Shown piece by piece: positions 1 through 6,376 of a DNA stretch of 11,606 bases; position 1 is the stretch's first letter, and each line of letters opens with the position of its first letter. The position numbers were made by a program, and so were the translations under genes. The stretch is from Clostridia bacterium (lineage in GTDB: Bacteria > Bacillota > Clostridia > Oscillospirales > Acutalibacteraceae): positions 1-11,606 of the forward strand of contig JAFSBS010000269.1 of NCBI GenBank assembly GCA_017437165.1. Direction: 5' to 3'. The notes below the pieces were generated by a model that ran no database searches, was not told where the DNA came from, and saw only the letters and a program-made list of their open reading frames with translations.

Positions 1-1019
1 CAAAAGGTTATACGGTTTATCGTTCAGAATACAACACAACAACTAAAAAGTGGTCGTCGTGGAAGAATATGGGCACAGCAGCCGCTACTAAAACTTCATG
101 GACAGATAAATCTGTTAAAGCAGGTGTTATCTATAAATATACCGTCAGAGCGGTTAATGACAAAGTAAAGAGTACTTATACAGCATCTGCATCACTTGTA
201 AGACTTACGGAAGCAACAGTAAAAATTACAAATGCAAAAACAGGTATTACTGTTAAATGGAGTAAGGTTTCAGGTGCAAAAAATTACATCGTTTATAAAT
301 CAGAACTTGTAAATGGCAAATGGTCATCATGGAAGAATATGGGTACTAAGGCGAACAATGTTGTTTCATGGACAGATGCAAGCGTAGAATCGGGTAAAAC
401 ATATCGTTATACTGTAAAAGCAATAAATGGTAAATCAGTAAGTACATTTACTGCATCTTCGGGAATATTATTCCTTGCAGAACCTACAACAAAAATAGCA
501 AATGCAAAGAATGGTATTAAAGTAAGTTGGAGTGCAGTAGAAGGTGCAAAAGGTTACACGGTTTATCGTTCACAGTATAATCCGAAAACAAAAGCATGGA
601 CATCATGGAGCAACCGCGGCACAGCAAAAGGTAAAACTTCATGGACAGATACTAAAGTAGTAAGCGGTACTTATTATAAGTACACAGTCCGTGCAGTCAG
701 TGACAGTTATAAGAGTACTTTCACTTCAACGGGTAAACTTCTTTACCTTGCACAACCTACAGTTACAGCATCAAGTTCAACAAACGCAGTAGCTGTAAAA
801 TGGACTAAATCTTCAGGTGCTACAAGTTATGTTGTTTATCGTCAGGAAAAGACAGATGGTGCTTGGAGCAGTTGGGGTGTATTAACTACAGTAAAATCAA
901 GTGTAACAAGTTACACAGATAAAACTGCAGAAAGCGGTAAAGAATACCGCTATACAGTACGTGCGGTTAATGGGAATTTCAGAAGTACTTACACTGCAAG
1001 CAGTACAGTAAACAGGTGA
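1..1019 (+). CDS. FN3-repeat surface/secreted protein, C-terminal part (5' truncated by window)
   Basis: The reading frame is open from base 3 to a TGA at 1017-1019, so this is the last 338 residues of a longer protein; its real start lies upstream. It consists of tandem repeats of about 91 residues (273 bp). Three repeats are complete or nearly so, starting near bases 210, 477 and 750, and follow the end of an earlier one. Each repeat carries the pattern GAxxYxVYRS, WSSW, a GT turn, SWTD, SGxxYxYTVRAV and STxTxS, typical of fibronectin type III-like modules in clostridial surface and extracellular proteins. Residues are mostly Ser, Thr, Lys, Tyr and Trp, with no membrane span, sortase motif or dockerin at the C-terminus. 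A role in adhesion or spacing on the cell surface is an inference from the family. The enzymatic or anchoring part, if any, is outside the window. Confidence 0.85.
   Translation, partial: KGYTVYRSEYNTTTKKWSSWKNMGTAAATKTSWTDKSVKAGVIYKYTVRAVNDKVKSTYTASASLVRLTEATVKITNAKTGITVKWSKVSGAKNYIVYKSELVNGKWSSWKNMGTKANNVVSWTDASVESGKTYRYTVKAINGKSVSTFTASSGILFLAEPTTKIANAKNGIKVSWSAVEGAKGYTVYRSQYNPKTKAWTSWSNRGTAKGKTSWTDTKVVSGTYYKYTVRAVSDSYKSTFTSTGKLLYLAQPTVTASSSTNAVAVKWTKSSGATSYVVYRQEKTDGAWSSWGVLTTVKSSVTSYTDKTAESGKEYRYTVRAVNGNFRSTYTASSTVNR
210..1010 (+). repeat. Tandem 273-bp coding repeats (FN3-like modules)
   Basis: Three successive units begin at about 210, 477 and 750, each near 91 codons. The boundary codons are alike (Leu-Ala-Glu/Gln-Pro-Thr at 474 and 747). 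Blocks such as the Ser-Trp-Thr-Asp codons and the Tyr-Thr-Val-Arg-Ala-Val codons recur at the same phase. The units have diverged by point changes and do not look like recent copies. Confidence 0.75.
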
Positions 1020-1023
1020 TTTA

Positions 1024-1211
1024 ATTCGGAATGCGTAATTCGTAATTCGGAATTATGGAAAACTATGTGTTTGATTATAATTTAATATAATAAAAAGACT
1101 ACATTCTATCATTAAATTGGTTATCGAAAACCTGAATGAAAGAATGTAGTTTTTTGTTATCAAAATTTAATTTTAATGGTATCGCAGACCCATAATTCCG
1201 AAATTAGAATT
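1024..1211. repeat. Short inverted repeat bracketing the convergent intergenic region (MITE-like remnant)
   Basis: A perfect 13-bp inverted pair lies at 1046-1058 (TTCGGAATTATGG) and 1190-1202 (CCATAATTCCGAA). With small gaps the match extends outward to about 22 bp (1036-1058 against 1190-1211), and the left side also contains several AATTCG direct repeats. The right arm runs into the stop codon of the minus-strand aldolase at 1210-1212. The structure resembles the small non-autonomous elements common between genes in Clostridia. No target duplication is clear, so an element origin is an inference. Confidence 0.45.
1092..1156. terminator. Bidirectional rho-independent terminator
   Basis: A stem of ACTACATTCT (1098-1107) with AGAATGTAGT (1141-1150) is extended, after one mismatch, by TCATT (1109-1113) with AATGA (1135-1139). 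The 21-nt loop contains a further GGTT/AACC pair. Five A's precede the stem (1092-1096) and a run of T's follows it (1150-1155), so it can end transcription in both directions. It sits between the convergent FN3 gene and the aldolase operon, exactly where a shared terminator is expected. Confidence 0.85.
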
Positions 1212-2430
1212 ATTTGCCGGCTTTTTTAGAGTACTTCATCTTATAAATTATTCTCATAAGATTTGCTTCAATTGCGTTAATTGCTTTAACACCAGAGTAA
1301 AGATTTGCACCAACTAATGTTTTACAACCCTTATCCATAACAATTTCTATTGCTTCTGCATCATATTTTGTACCTGCTACGCAAATAGCACCATTGTCTT
1401 TAATAAGAACTGCATTTTTATTACCGAGTGCCTTTGTAACCTTTTTAGCAGATTTCAATGTTGAATTTGTATCAAAAATTGCACATTTTACTGTAGGGCC
1501 GATAAGTTGAGCAAAGTCGTCAAGAAGTGGTTTCATTTTTTTGCCTTGTTTTGAAATTGCTGTAACATATTCATTGTGAGAGTGGTGAATGAAATTTACA
1601 TCTTCTCTCTTTTTATAAATAGCAAGGTGTAAATCAGCACTTTCAGGAATTTCGCCACCGCTGATTTTTGCGCCGGATTTAATATCGATTGTAACAGGTT
1701 CTTTATTTTCTGCAAAAATGTTCATTATTTCGCCGTTTCTTTCACTGTCAAACGGAGCAAATTCTTTTTCTGCTTTATAACCTGAATCAGATGTAAATAC
1801 ACCCGCAATATAATCTTTTACGCTTAAAAGAGTATCAATTGCTTTTCCTGAAACTTCACTGCAACGGTCTGCTATATATTTTTCGCAAACATCTTCTAAG
1901 GTAGAAGCGACTTTAAAAGCATTATCGTAGTCAGTACCAACGCAGACAGCACCATGGTGTGCTAAAATTATTGCTTTTGATTTTGAACGATTGAGTGCAT
2001 CAATAACGCCCTGTCTTAATTTACCTGTTCCCGGAAGACCATAAGCCGCACAAGGAACATCGTTACCAATAATCTGGGAATGCTCTTCTGTGAGTGAGTT
2101 AATGTCATAGCCTAATGCACTTACTATTGAAGCGTTTGCCTGATGTGTGTGAATTACAAAATTACAGTCAGGTCTTAATTCGTAACAAGATGCGTGAATG
2201 CCTTTTTCAGAAGATGGTTTAACGTCCCCTTCATAAGAAAGGTCTGAAATATTAACAAGAACAATATCATCCGGAGTTAAATCTTCATAAGCTCTGCCGC
2301 TTGGAGTAATAACGAATTGTGTGTCACTTACTCTGCAACTTATATTACCCCATGTACGGACAATAAGCCCCGCCTTTAATAATTCGTGACCAGCTTTAAT
2401 AACAATTTGTTTTGCTTCGAGAATATCCAT
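1210..2430 (-). CDS. Class II aldolase/adducin-family protein with duplicated domain
   Basis: A 406-residue protein, about twice the usual 200-230 residues of fuculose/ribulose-phosphate-type class II aldolases. Residues 1-190 form a complete aldolase domain: Thr-Trp-Gly-Asn-Ile-Ser near 26-31, a catalytic-acid candidate Glu75, zinc ligands His94 and His96 (HTH), and the third zinc His159 in an AHHG motif. Residues 230-395 repeat the fold: Glu263, His283 and His285 (HSH), but Asn346 stands where the third zinc His should be (KDNG instead of AHHG), so the second half is probably catalytically weak or structural. Family members cleave a phosphorylated or free ketose to DHAP (or a related ketone) and an aldehyde, and the substrate here is unknown. 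The ATG has a good AAGGAG site (about 2441-2446, minus strand). It is the second gene of an operon, 69 bp after the aminotransferase. Confidence 0.85.
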   Translation of the reverse strand: MDILEAKQIVIKAGHELLKAGLIVRTWGNISCRVSDTQFVITPSGRAYEDLTPDDIVLVNISDLSYEGDVKPSSEKGIHASCYELRPDCNFVIHTHQANASIVSALGYDINSLTEEHSQIIGNDVPCAAYGLPGTGKLRQGVIDALNRSKSKAIILAHHGAVCVGTDYDNAFKVASTLEDVCEKYIADRCSEVSGKAIDTLLSVKDYIAGVFTSDSGYKAEKEFAPFDSERNGEIMNIFAENKEPVTIDIKSGAKISGGEIPESADLHLAIYKKREDVNFIHHSHNEYVTAISKQGKKMKPLLDDFAQLIGPTVKCAIFDTNSTLKSAKKVTKALGNKNAVLIKDNGAICVAGTKYDAEAIEIVMDKGCKTLVGANLYSGVKAINAIEANLMRIIYKMKYSKKAGK

Positions 2431-2456
2431 AATTATTTTCTCCTTTACTTACTAAT

Positions 2457-2481
2457 AAAGCACGGATATTTTCCGTGCTTT
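2457..2481 (-). promoter_or_regulatory. Intercistronic hairpin between aminotransferase and aldolase genes
   Basis: A perfect 10-bp stem, AAAGCACGGA (2457-2466) with TCCGTGCTTT (2472-2481), encloses a 5-nt loop in the 69-bp gap between the two minus-strand genes. In the minus-strand transcript it is followed by TTTATTAG rather than a clean U-tract. It could be a leaky terminator that lowers aldolase expression or an mRNA processing/stability hairpin. It ends about ten bases before the aldolase ribosome site. Confidence 0.55.
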
Positions 2482-2499
2482 AGAGATTGTGTTAAATTA

Positions 2500-3981
2500 T
2501 TAGCCTTCTTTTTTAGCAACATTCTGGAATACTCTGTCAAATCTTACGAGTGCTTCGTCAATAAGTTCAGGTGTGTACTGAGCGTTTGTGTAAAGACGGC
2601 TACCTGCAAGAGTAACAAGACCTTCTGCCATGTATGCTGCACCCATGTGTTGCATTTCTTTCTTTCTTTCGCTTGTAGCTGAAAGAACTCCCGGGATTTC
2701 CCAAGGTTTAGACCAATTGATTGAGTAGTGCATTGTACCAACTGTATCAATATGACAAACAGAACCCTGGTTGAAAGCAACGAAAGGAAGGTCGTATTTC
2801 TTAATGAGTTCCTGAAGACCTTTTGTAAGTCTGTCACCCATCTGACCAGCTTTCTGACAAGCGTTTTGTCTGTCGATTTCTTCAAGTGTGTAGTAACCTG
2901 CAACGCAAGAAAGTGGAGTAGCAGCCATTGTACCGCCCATAAAGGCTTTCTTAACTTTTTCGCCGCTTGCGTCAAGACCTGCACCGAGGTATTTCATATA
3001 TTCTTTCTTACCACCGATACCGCCTGCACCCGGATAACCACCGGCAATAACCTTACCAAAGATTGTAAGGTCAGGTGAAACACCGTAGTAACCCTGAGCG
3101 CCGGCCATACCAATTCTGAAACCTGTAACAACTTCGTCAAATATAAGAAGTGCGCCATATTTACGGCAAAGTCTTTCAACACCTTGGTTGAAGTCTTTGT
3201 CAAGTGGTCTTGTACCGCTTTCAGGACCGATTGGTTCCATAAATACCGCAGCAGTACCGCCTTTTAATTGGTTTTTGCGAAGAACTCTTTCAAGTGAGTC
3301 GAGGTCATTTGGGAAGAATTCCTGTGTATGTTTAAAAAGATAGAGCGGAACGCCATGAGCCTGTGTGAATTTCGAACCGGGAACACGGATACTGTAACCG
3401 AGCTGGTCAGACCAACCGTGGTAAGCACCACCCATTTTAACTATATTCTTTTTCTTTGTAGCAAGTCTTGCAACACGAACTGCAGCCATACAAGCTTCAG
3501 TACCTGAACCGAGCATACGGAACATATCTACAGACTCAACACTGTCAGAGATTTTCTTTGCTAATTTATATTCAAATTCGTGGAAAAGACCTGTTGAAGG
3601 TCCGCAAGTATTAAGAAGTTCAATAACCTGGTCTCTTACCTCTTTAGGATTAGAACCGAGAACAGTAGGGCCACCTGCCTGAAGGAAGTCAAAATATTCA
3701 TTGCCATCAATGTCATAAAGTTTCATACCTTCTGCTTTTGTGAAAACGAGAGGGAATGGATAGTTGAAAGCAAGGTTGTGTTGAACACCACCGGGAATAA
3801 CCTGTTTTGCTTCTTCAATCATTTCTTTACTTTTTGCACATTTCTTGTCATAATATTCTTCTTCATACTTTTTGAGAACATCTGGCTTGATTGTGTAAAT
3901 AGGTTGTTTTATGAGGTTGTCGAGTTGTCTTGTAACTTCGGCAGCATCATGGTACTCTGTAATAGCGAATCTTGTATCCAT
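2500..3981 (-). CDS. Class III PLP-dependent aminotransferase, glutamate-1-semialdehyde-aminomutase-like, N-extended
   Basis: A 493-residue fold-type I PLP enzyme. Visible motifs: VIPGG near 61-65, the PLP-phosphate loop LGSGTEACMAAVRVAR at 157-172, AYHGW at 186-190, FDEVVTGFR at 281-289 (Asp282 would bind the pyridine nitrogen), and the Schiff-base lysine Lys310 in TIFGKVIAGG. These match the glutamate-1-semialdehyde aminomutase/aminotransferase branch of class III. The protein is some 60 residues longer than the usual 430, mainly from an N-terminal extension of about 50 residues before the first family motif. A true role in tetrapyrrole synthesis is unlikely, because no hem genes are nearby and a second unlike class III enzyme lies in the divergent operon. 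An amino-transfer role in an unknown pathway is inferred. The ATG at 3979-3981 follows a perfect AGGAGG. It is the first gene of the minus-strand operon with the class II aldolase. Confidence 0.88.
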   Translation of the reverse strand: MDTRFAITEYHDAAEVTRQLDNLIKQPIYTIKPDVLKKYEEEYYDKKCAKSKEMIEEAKQVIPGGVQHNLAFNYPFPLVFTKAEGMKLYDIDGNEYFDFLQAGGPTVLGSNPKEVRDQVIELLNTCGPSTGLFHEFEYKLAKKISDSVESVDMFRMLGSGTEACMAAVRVARLATKKKNIVKMGGAYHGWSDQLGYSIRVPGSKFTQAHGVPLYLFKHTQEFFPNDLDSLERVLRKNQLKGGTAAVFMEPIGPESGTRPLDKDFNQGVERLCRKYGALLIFDEVVTGFRIGMAGAQGYYGVSPDLTIFGKVIAGGYPGAGGIGGKKEYMKYLGAGLDASGEKVKKAFMGGTMAATPLSCVAGYYTLEEIDRQNACQKAGQMGDRLTKGLQELIKKYDLPFVAFNQGSVCHIDTVGTMHYSINWSKPWEIPGVLSATSERKKEMQHMGAAYMAEGLVTLAGSRLYTNAQYTPELIDEALVRFDRVFQNVAKKEG

Positions 3982-4023
3982 TATAAAGCCTCCTGAAAGA
4001 AAATTTAAAACACTTCTGAAAAA

Positions 4024-4039
4024 GTGAATATGTGTTCAC
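4024..4039. promoter_or_regulatory. Candidate operator palindrome GTGAA-N6-TTCAC
   Basis: A perfect inverted repeat, GTGAA (4024-4028) with TTCAC (4035-4039), lies over the predicted start point of the minus-strand promoter, a typical repressor position. The same pentamers recur in reversed order at 4165-4169 and 4184-4188. No regulator gene is in the window, so the binding protein is unknown. Confidence 0.35.
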
Positions 4040-4044
4040 CGATA

Positions 4045-4074
4045 ATTATATACCATACTAAAATAAAATGTCAA
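4045..4074 (-). promoter_or_regulatory. Predicted sigma-A promoter for the aminotransferase-aldolase operon
   Basis: On the minus strand, TTGACA (complement of 4069-4074) is followed after 18 bp by TATAAT (complement of 4045-4050). Both boxes are perfect consensus hexamers. The predicted start is near 4038, leaving a leader of about 57 bases before the ATG at 3981. Confidence 0.75.
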
Positions 4075-4122
4075 GGAAATTTGAAAGAGTTGCTTCGCTT
4101 GCAGAAAAAAGTGTAGAAATAG

Positions 4123-4146
4123 ACAAAAACGACACGGTGTTTTTGT
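4123..4146. promoter_or_regulatory. Palindrome in the middle of the divergent promoter region
   Basis: ACAAAAAC (4123-4130) and GTTTTTGT (4139-4146) form a perfect 8-bp inverted repeat around GACACGGT. It lies between the two divergent promoters, about 50 bp from the minus-strand -35 and 80 bp from the plus-strand -35, so it may be a regulator site or a transcription barrier. The stem's own T-run could also give weak termination. Confidence 0.3.
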
Positions 4147-4164
4147 TTAGAATTGCAACAAAAA

Positions 4165-4188
4165 TTCACGAAAAATTCTCATTGTGAA
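4165..4188. promoter_or_regulatory. Candidate half-site pair TTCAC-N14-GTGAA
   Basis: TTCAC at 4165-4169 and GTGAA at 4184-4188 are inverted copies of the pentamers in the 4024-4039 palindrome. They lie about 40 bp upstream of the plus-strand -35 box. Recurrence on both sides of the divergent region hints at one regulator controlling both operons, but pentamers in AT-rich DNA can match by chance. Confidence 0.25.
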
Positions 4189-4226
4189 AACTTATAAAAA
4201 AATTGTTGATTCTATTCAAAGATTTG

Positions 4227-4255
4227 TTGACTTTACTGATGCAATTTGGTAAAAT
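4227..4255 (+). promoter_or_regulatory. Predicted sigma-A promoter for the SCP2-aminotransferase-transketolase operon
   Basis: TTGACT (4227-4232) and TAAAAT (4250-4255) are separated by 17 bp, each one mismatch from consensus. The predicted start is near 4262, about 30 bases before the ATG at 4293, with an AAAGGAG ribosome site between. Confidence 0.7.
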
Positions 4256-4292
4256 GAAGTAGTATTGTATTACTCGGAAAGGAGTTAAAGTT

Positions 4293-5060
4293 ATGCAGAA
4301 TTTAATGGATGCAAAAACACTTGCATATATCAATATGTTCGGTGTTTTAGGTACTTTAGAAAATCTTTGCGAAACTGTACCTGAAGCTAATGAAATTATT
4401 AAAGACCAGAAACCTATTTCGGTAGGTTTTGATGTTAAAGGTGGTCCTGCTGCTACGCTGTTCTTTAAAAATGGCAAATGCCGTATGGAACAGGGTTGCG
4501 GTGCTTGTGATGTTAAATTACCATTTTCATCACCTGAAAAGTTCAACGGACTTATAGATGGTACGGTTACACCAATTCCGTCAAAGGGTTTTACTCACCT
4601 GGGCTTTTTACTAAAAAAATTCACACCGCTTACAGATGTTTTAAGTAAATATATGAGAGCTACCGAGGAAGATTTGAAAGACCCTGTATTTTTTGAGAGA
4701 AGTACACGTCTTATGCTTTATACAATAGGTGTTGCAATTTCACAGATTGGCAATAATGATGAAATCGGCAAATTCAGTGCATCACATATTATCGACGGCA
4801 ATATTTACATAGGAATAAAAAACGATATAGGTGTTGAGCTTATTTGTAAAGACAATCGTCTTGTTACAGTAAAAAAACCACCGGAAAAATACAGAGCAGC
4901 AATGATTTTTGACTCAATCGAAACAGCAAGAGCATTGTTTGATGGCAAAGTTAATGCGCTTACTTGTATTGGTACCGGTAAGATTGAAATGCACGGTATG
5001 GTTAATATGCTTGATAATGTCAATCGTATTTTAGACCGCGTTGCATTATATTTGGCGTAA
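4293..5060 (+). CDS. Tandem SCP2 sterol-binding-like domain protein (copy A)
   Basis: A 255-residue soluble protein with no signal peptide. Residues about 42-110 have the SCP2-like pattern: GGPAATLFFKNGKCR, then KLPFSSPEKFNGLIDG and a Lys-Gly turn. A helical middle part (about 125-160) leads to a second SCP2-like half (about 165-255) with RAAMIFDSIETARALFDGK, GTGKIEMHG and a C-terminal helix. SCP2 folds bind hydrophobic or CoA-linked ligands in eukaryotes. Bacterial members of metabolic operons mostly lack a known role, so lipid binding cannot be assumed. It is the first gene of the plus-strand operon, 16 bp before the second aminotransferase. It is a diverged paralogue of the protein at 8443-9258, sharing the same two-half layout and middle helix. 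The start is fixed by AAAGGAG 7-8 bases before the ATG. Confidence 0.7.
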   Translation: MQNLMDAKTLAYINMFGVLGTLENLCETVPEANEIIKDQKPISVGFDVKGGPAATLFFKNGKCRMEQGCGACDVKLPFSSPEKFNGLIDGTVTPIPSKGFTHLGFLLKKFTPLTDVLSKYMRATEEDLKDPVFFERSTRLMLYTIGVAISQIGNNDEIGKFSASHIIDGNIYIGIKNDIGVELICKDNRLVTVKKPPEKYRAAMIFDSIETARALFDGKVNALTCIGTGKIEMHGMVNMLDNVNRILDRVALYLA

Positions 5061-5076
5061 AGGGGGGTAAACTGAA

Positions 5077-6342
5077 ATGTCTTTTCCATTATACACAACT
5101 ACAAAATCAGATGAATGGTACGATAGAGCTTCTAAAGTCATTCCATCCGGCGTTTATGGGCATTTAGGTCCTGCTGAGGGTCAGTTTATTCCGGTTAACA
5201 GATGGCCTCGTTTTTCAGAAAAAGCACAGGGTACATATTTCTGGGATGTTGACGGTAACAAATATATTGACTATATGTGCGCTTATGGTCCTAACATTTT
5301 AGGTTATTGTGATGAAGATGTTGACAATGCGGCTATTGAGCAGATTAAAAAAGGTAACTGTACTTCTTCACCTGATAAAGTAATGGTTGAATGTGCAGAA
5401 CTTTTAGTAGATACAGTAAACACAGCAGACTGGGCATTCTTTGCTAAAAATGGTAACGATGCAACACAAGGGGCTATTTTAACCGCACGTGCTTACACAC
5501 ACAGAAAGAAACTTATTTTCTTCAACGGATTTTATCACGGTGTTTCACCAATGGTACAAAAAATTGACTACCCCGGTGTTACTCCTGAAGATGTTGCAAA
5601 CAATTTATATTGCAAATGGGATGATATTGAAGGTCTTAAAAAGACTTTAGAAGAAAATGAGGGTGAAGTTGCAGCGATTATTGCTCAACCTTATAACCAC
5701 GGAAACTTCTTTGACAATGCATTCCCTATAGATGGTTTTTGGCAGGAAGTAAGAAAACTTTGTACAGAAAAAGATATTGTTCTTATTATAGATGATGTCC
5801 GTGCAGGTTTCCGTCTTGATTTAGCGGGTTCTGACCATTTCTTCGGTTTTGAAGCAGATATAATCTGTTTCTGTAAAGCACTCGCAAATGGTTACAATAT
5901 GTCTGCATTCTGTGGTAAAGAATTTTTAAGAAGTGCTGCTTCATCACTTTCTTACACCGGTTCTTACTGGATGAGTGCAGTTCCGTTCGCAGCTTGTATT
6001 GCTTGTATAAATAAGTTAAAAGCAATAAATGCACCAAAACTTTTCAATGACCTTGGCATTGAACTTTTAACAGGTCTTAAAAAAGCAGGTGCAGAAAATG
6101 GTTTTGATTTAGTTACATCAGGCCCACCGGCGCTTTTCTATTTAAGAATTGCAAATGATGATTCAATGCTTCTTCATCAGGATTGGATTGCTGAATGTGT
6201 AAACAGAGGTGTGTTCTTTGCATCTCACCACAACCATTTTATAAATGCAGCATTGACTCACGAAGATATTAACAGAACTATTGAAATTGCTGATGAAGCA
6301 TTTAAAGTAGTAAGAAACAATCATCCGGAACTTTTTAAATAA
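5077..6342 (+). CDS. Class III PLP-dependent aminotransferase, diverged glutamate-1-semialdehyde-aminomutase-like
   Basis: A 421-residue fold-type I PLP enzyme of normal class III length. Motifs: ASKVIPSGVYGH at 18-29, WDVDGNKYIDYMCAYGPNILGY at 56-77, FYHGVSP at 152-158, IIDDVRAGFR at 237-246, and the likely Schiff-base lysine Lys267 in CFCKALANGY. Two usual signatures have changed: the PLP-phosphate loop reads KNGNDATQGA (124-133) rather than GSGTEA, and the Asp-Glu pair is Asp239-Asp240. It keeps the core catalytic residues, so it is probably active but on a substrate different from that of the enzyme at 2500-3981. The AGGGGGG site lies close before the ATG. The gene sits between SCP2-like copy A and the split transketolase, with short gaps (16 and 34 bp), so one transcript is likely. 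Confidence 0.85.
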   Translation: MSFPLYTTTKSDEWYDRASKVIPSGVYGHLGPAEGQFIPVNRWPRFSEKAQGTYFWDVDGNKYIDYMCAYGPNILGYCDEDVDNAAIEQIKKGNCTSSPDKVMVECAELLVDTVNTADWAFFAKNGNDATQGAILTARAYTHRKKLIFFNGFYHGVSPMVQKIDYPGVTPEDVANNLYCKWDDIEGLKKTLEENEGEVAAIIAQPYNHGNFFDNAFPIDGFWQEVRKLCTEKDIVLIIDDVRAGFRLDLAGSDHFFGFEADIICFCKALANGYNMSAFCGKEFLRSAASSLSYTGSYWMSAVPFAACIACINKLKAINAPKLFNDLGIELLTGLKKAGAENGFDLVTSGPPALFYLRIANDDSMLLHQDWIAECVNRGVFFASHHNHFINAALTHEDINRTIEIADEAFKVVRNNHPELFK

Positions 6343-6376
6343 TAACAAAATAAATGATAAACGGGAGGTAATTCTT

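Noticed and set aside
1020..1209. Repeated AATTCG-like motifs as a CRISPR array
   Set aside because: The units are too short and irregular, with no constant repeat-spacer length and no cas genes; an inverted-repeat remnant explains them better.
2544..3203. Long open frames on both strands inside the 493-residue aminotransferase gene
   Set aside because: They overlap a gene with clear family motifs, lack ribosome sites, have Cys/Phe- or Leu-rich low-information composition and match no family I know; they are shadow frames.
2500..3981. Assignment as the haem-pathway enzyme HemL
   Set aside because: The motifs are class III/GSAM-like, but the N-terminal extension, the missing hem neighbours and the aldolase partner make a tetrapyrrole role unlikely.
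4123..4146. The ACAAAAAC/GTTTTTGT palindrome as a terminator of an unseen small gene
   Set aside because: No open frame or promoter with a good ribosome site precedes it in the 3982-4292 region; the T-run is within the stem, so it was kept only as a possible regulator site.
4166..4546. Open frame of 126 codons on the minus strand overlapping the divergent control region and SCP2-like copy A
   Set aside because: It runs against the well-supported SCP2-like gene and covers the promoter; no ribosome site and no recognisable motif.
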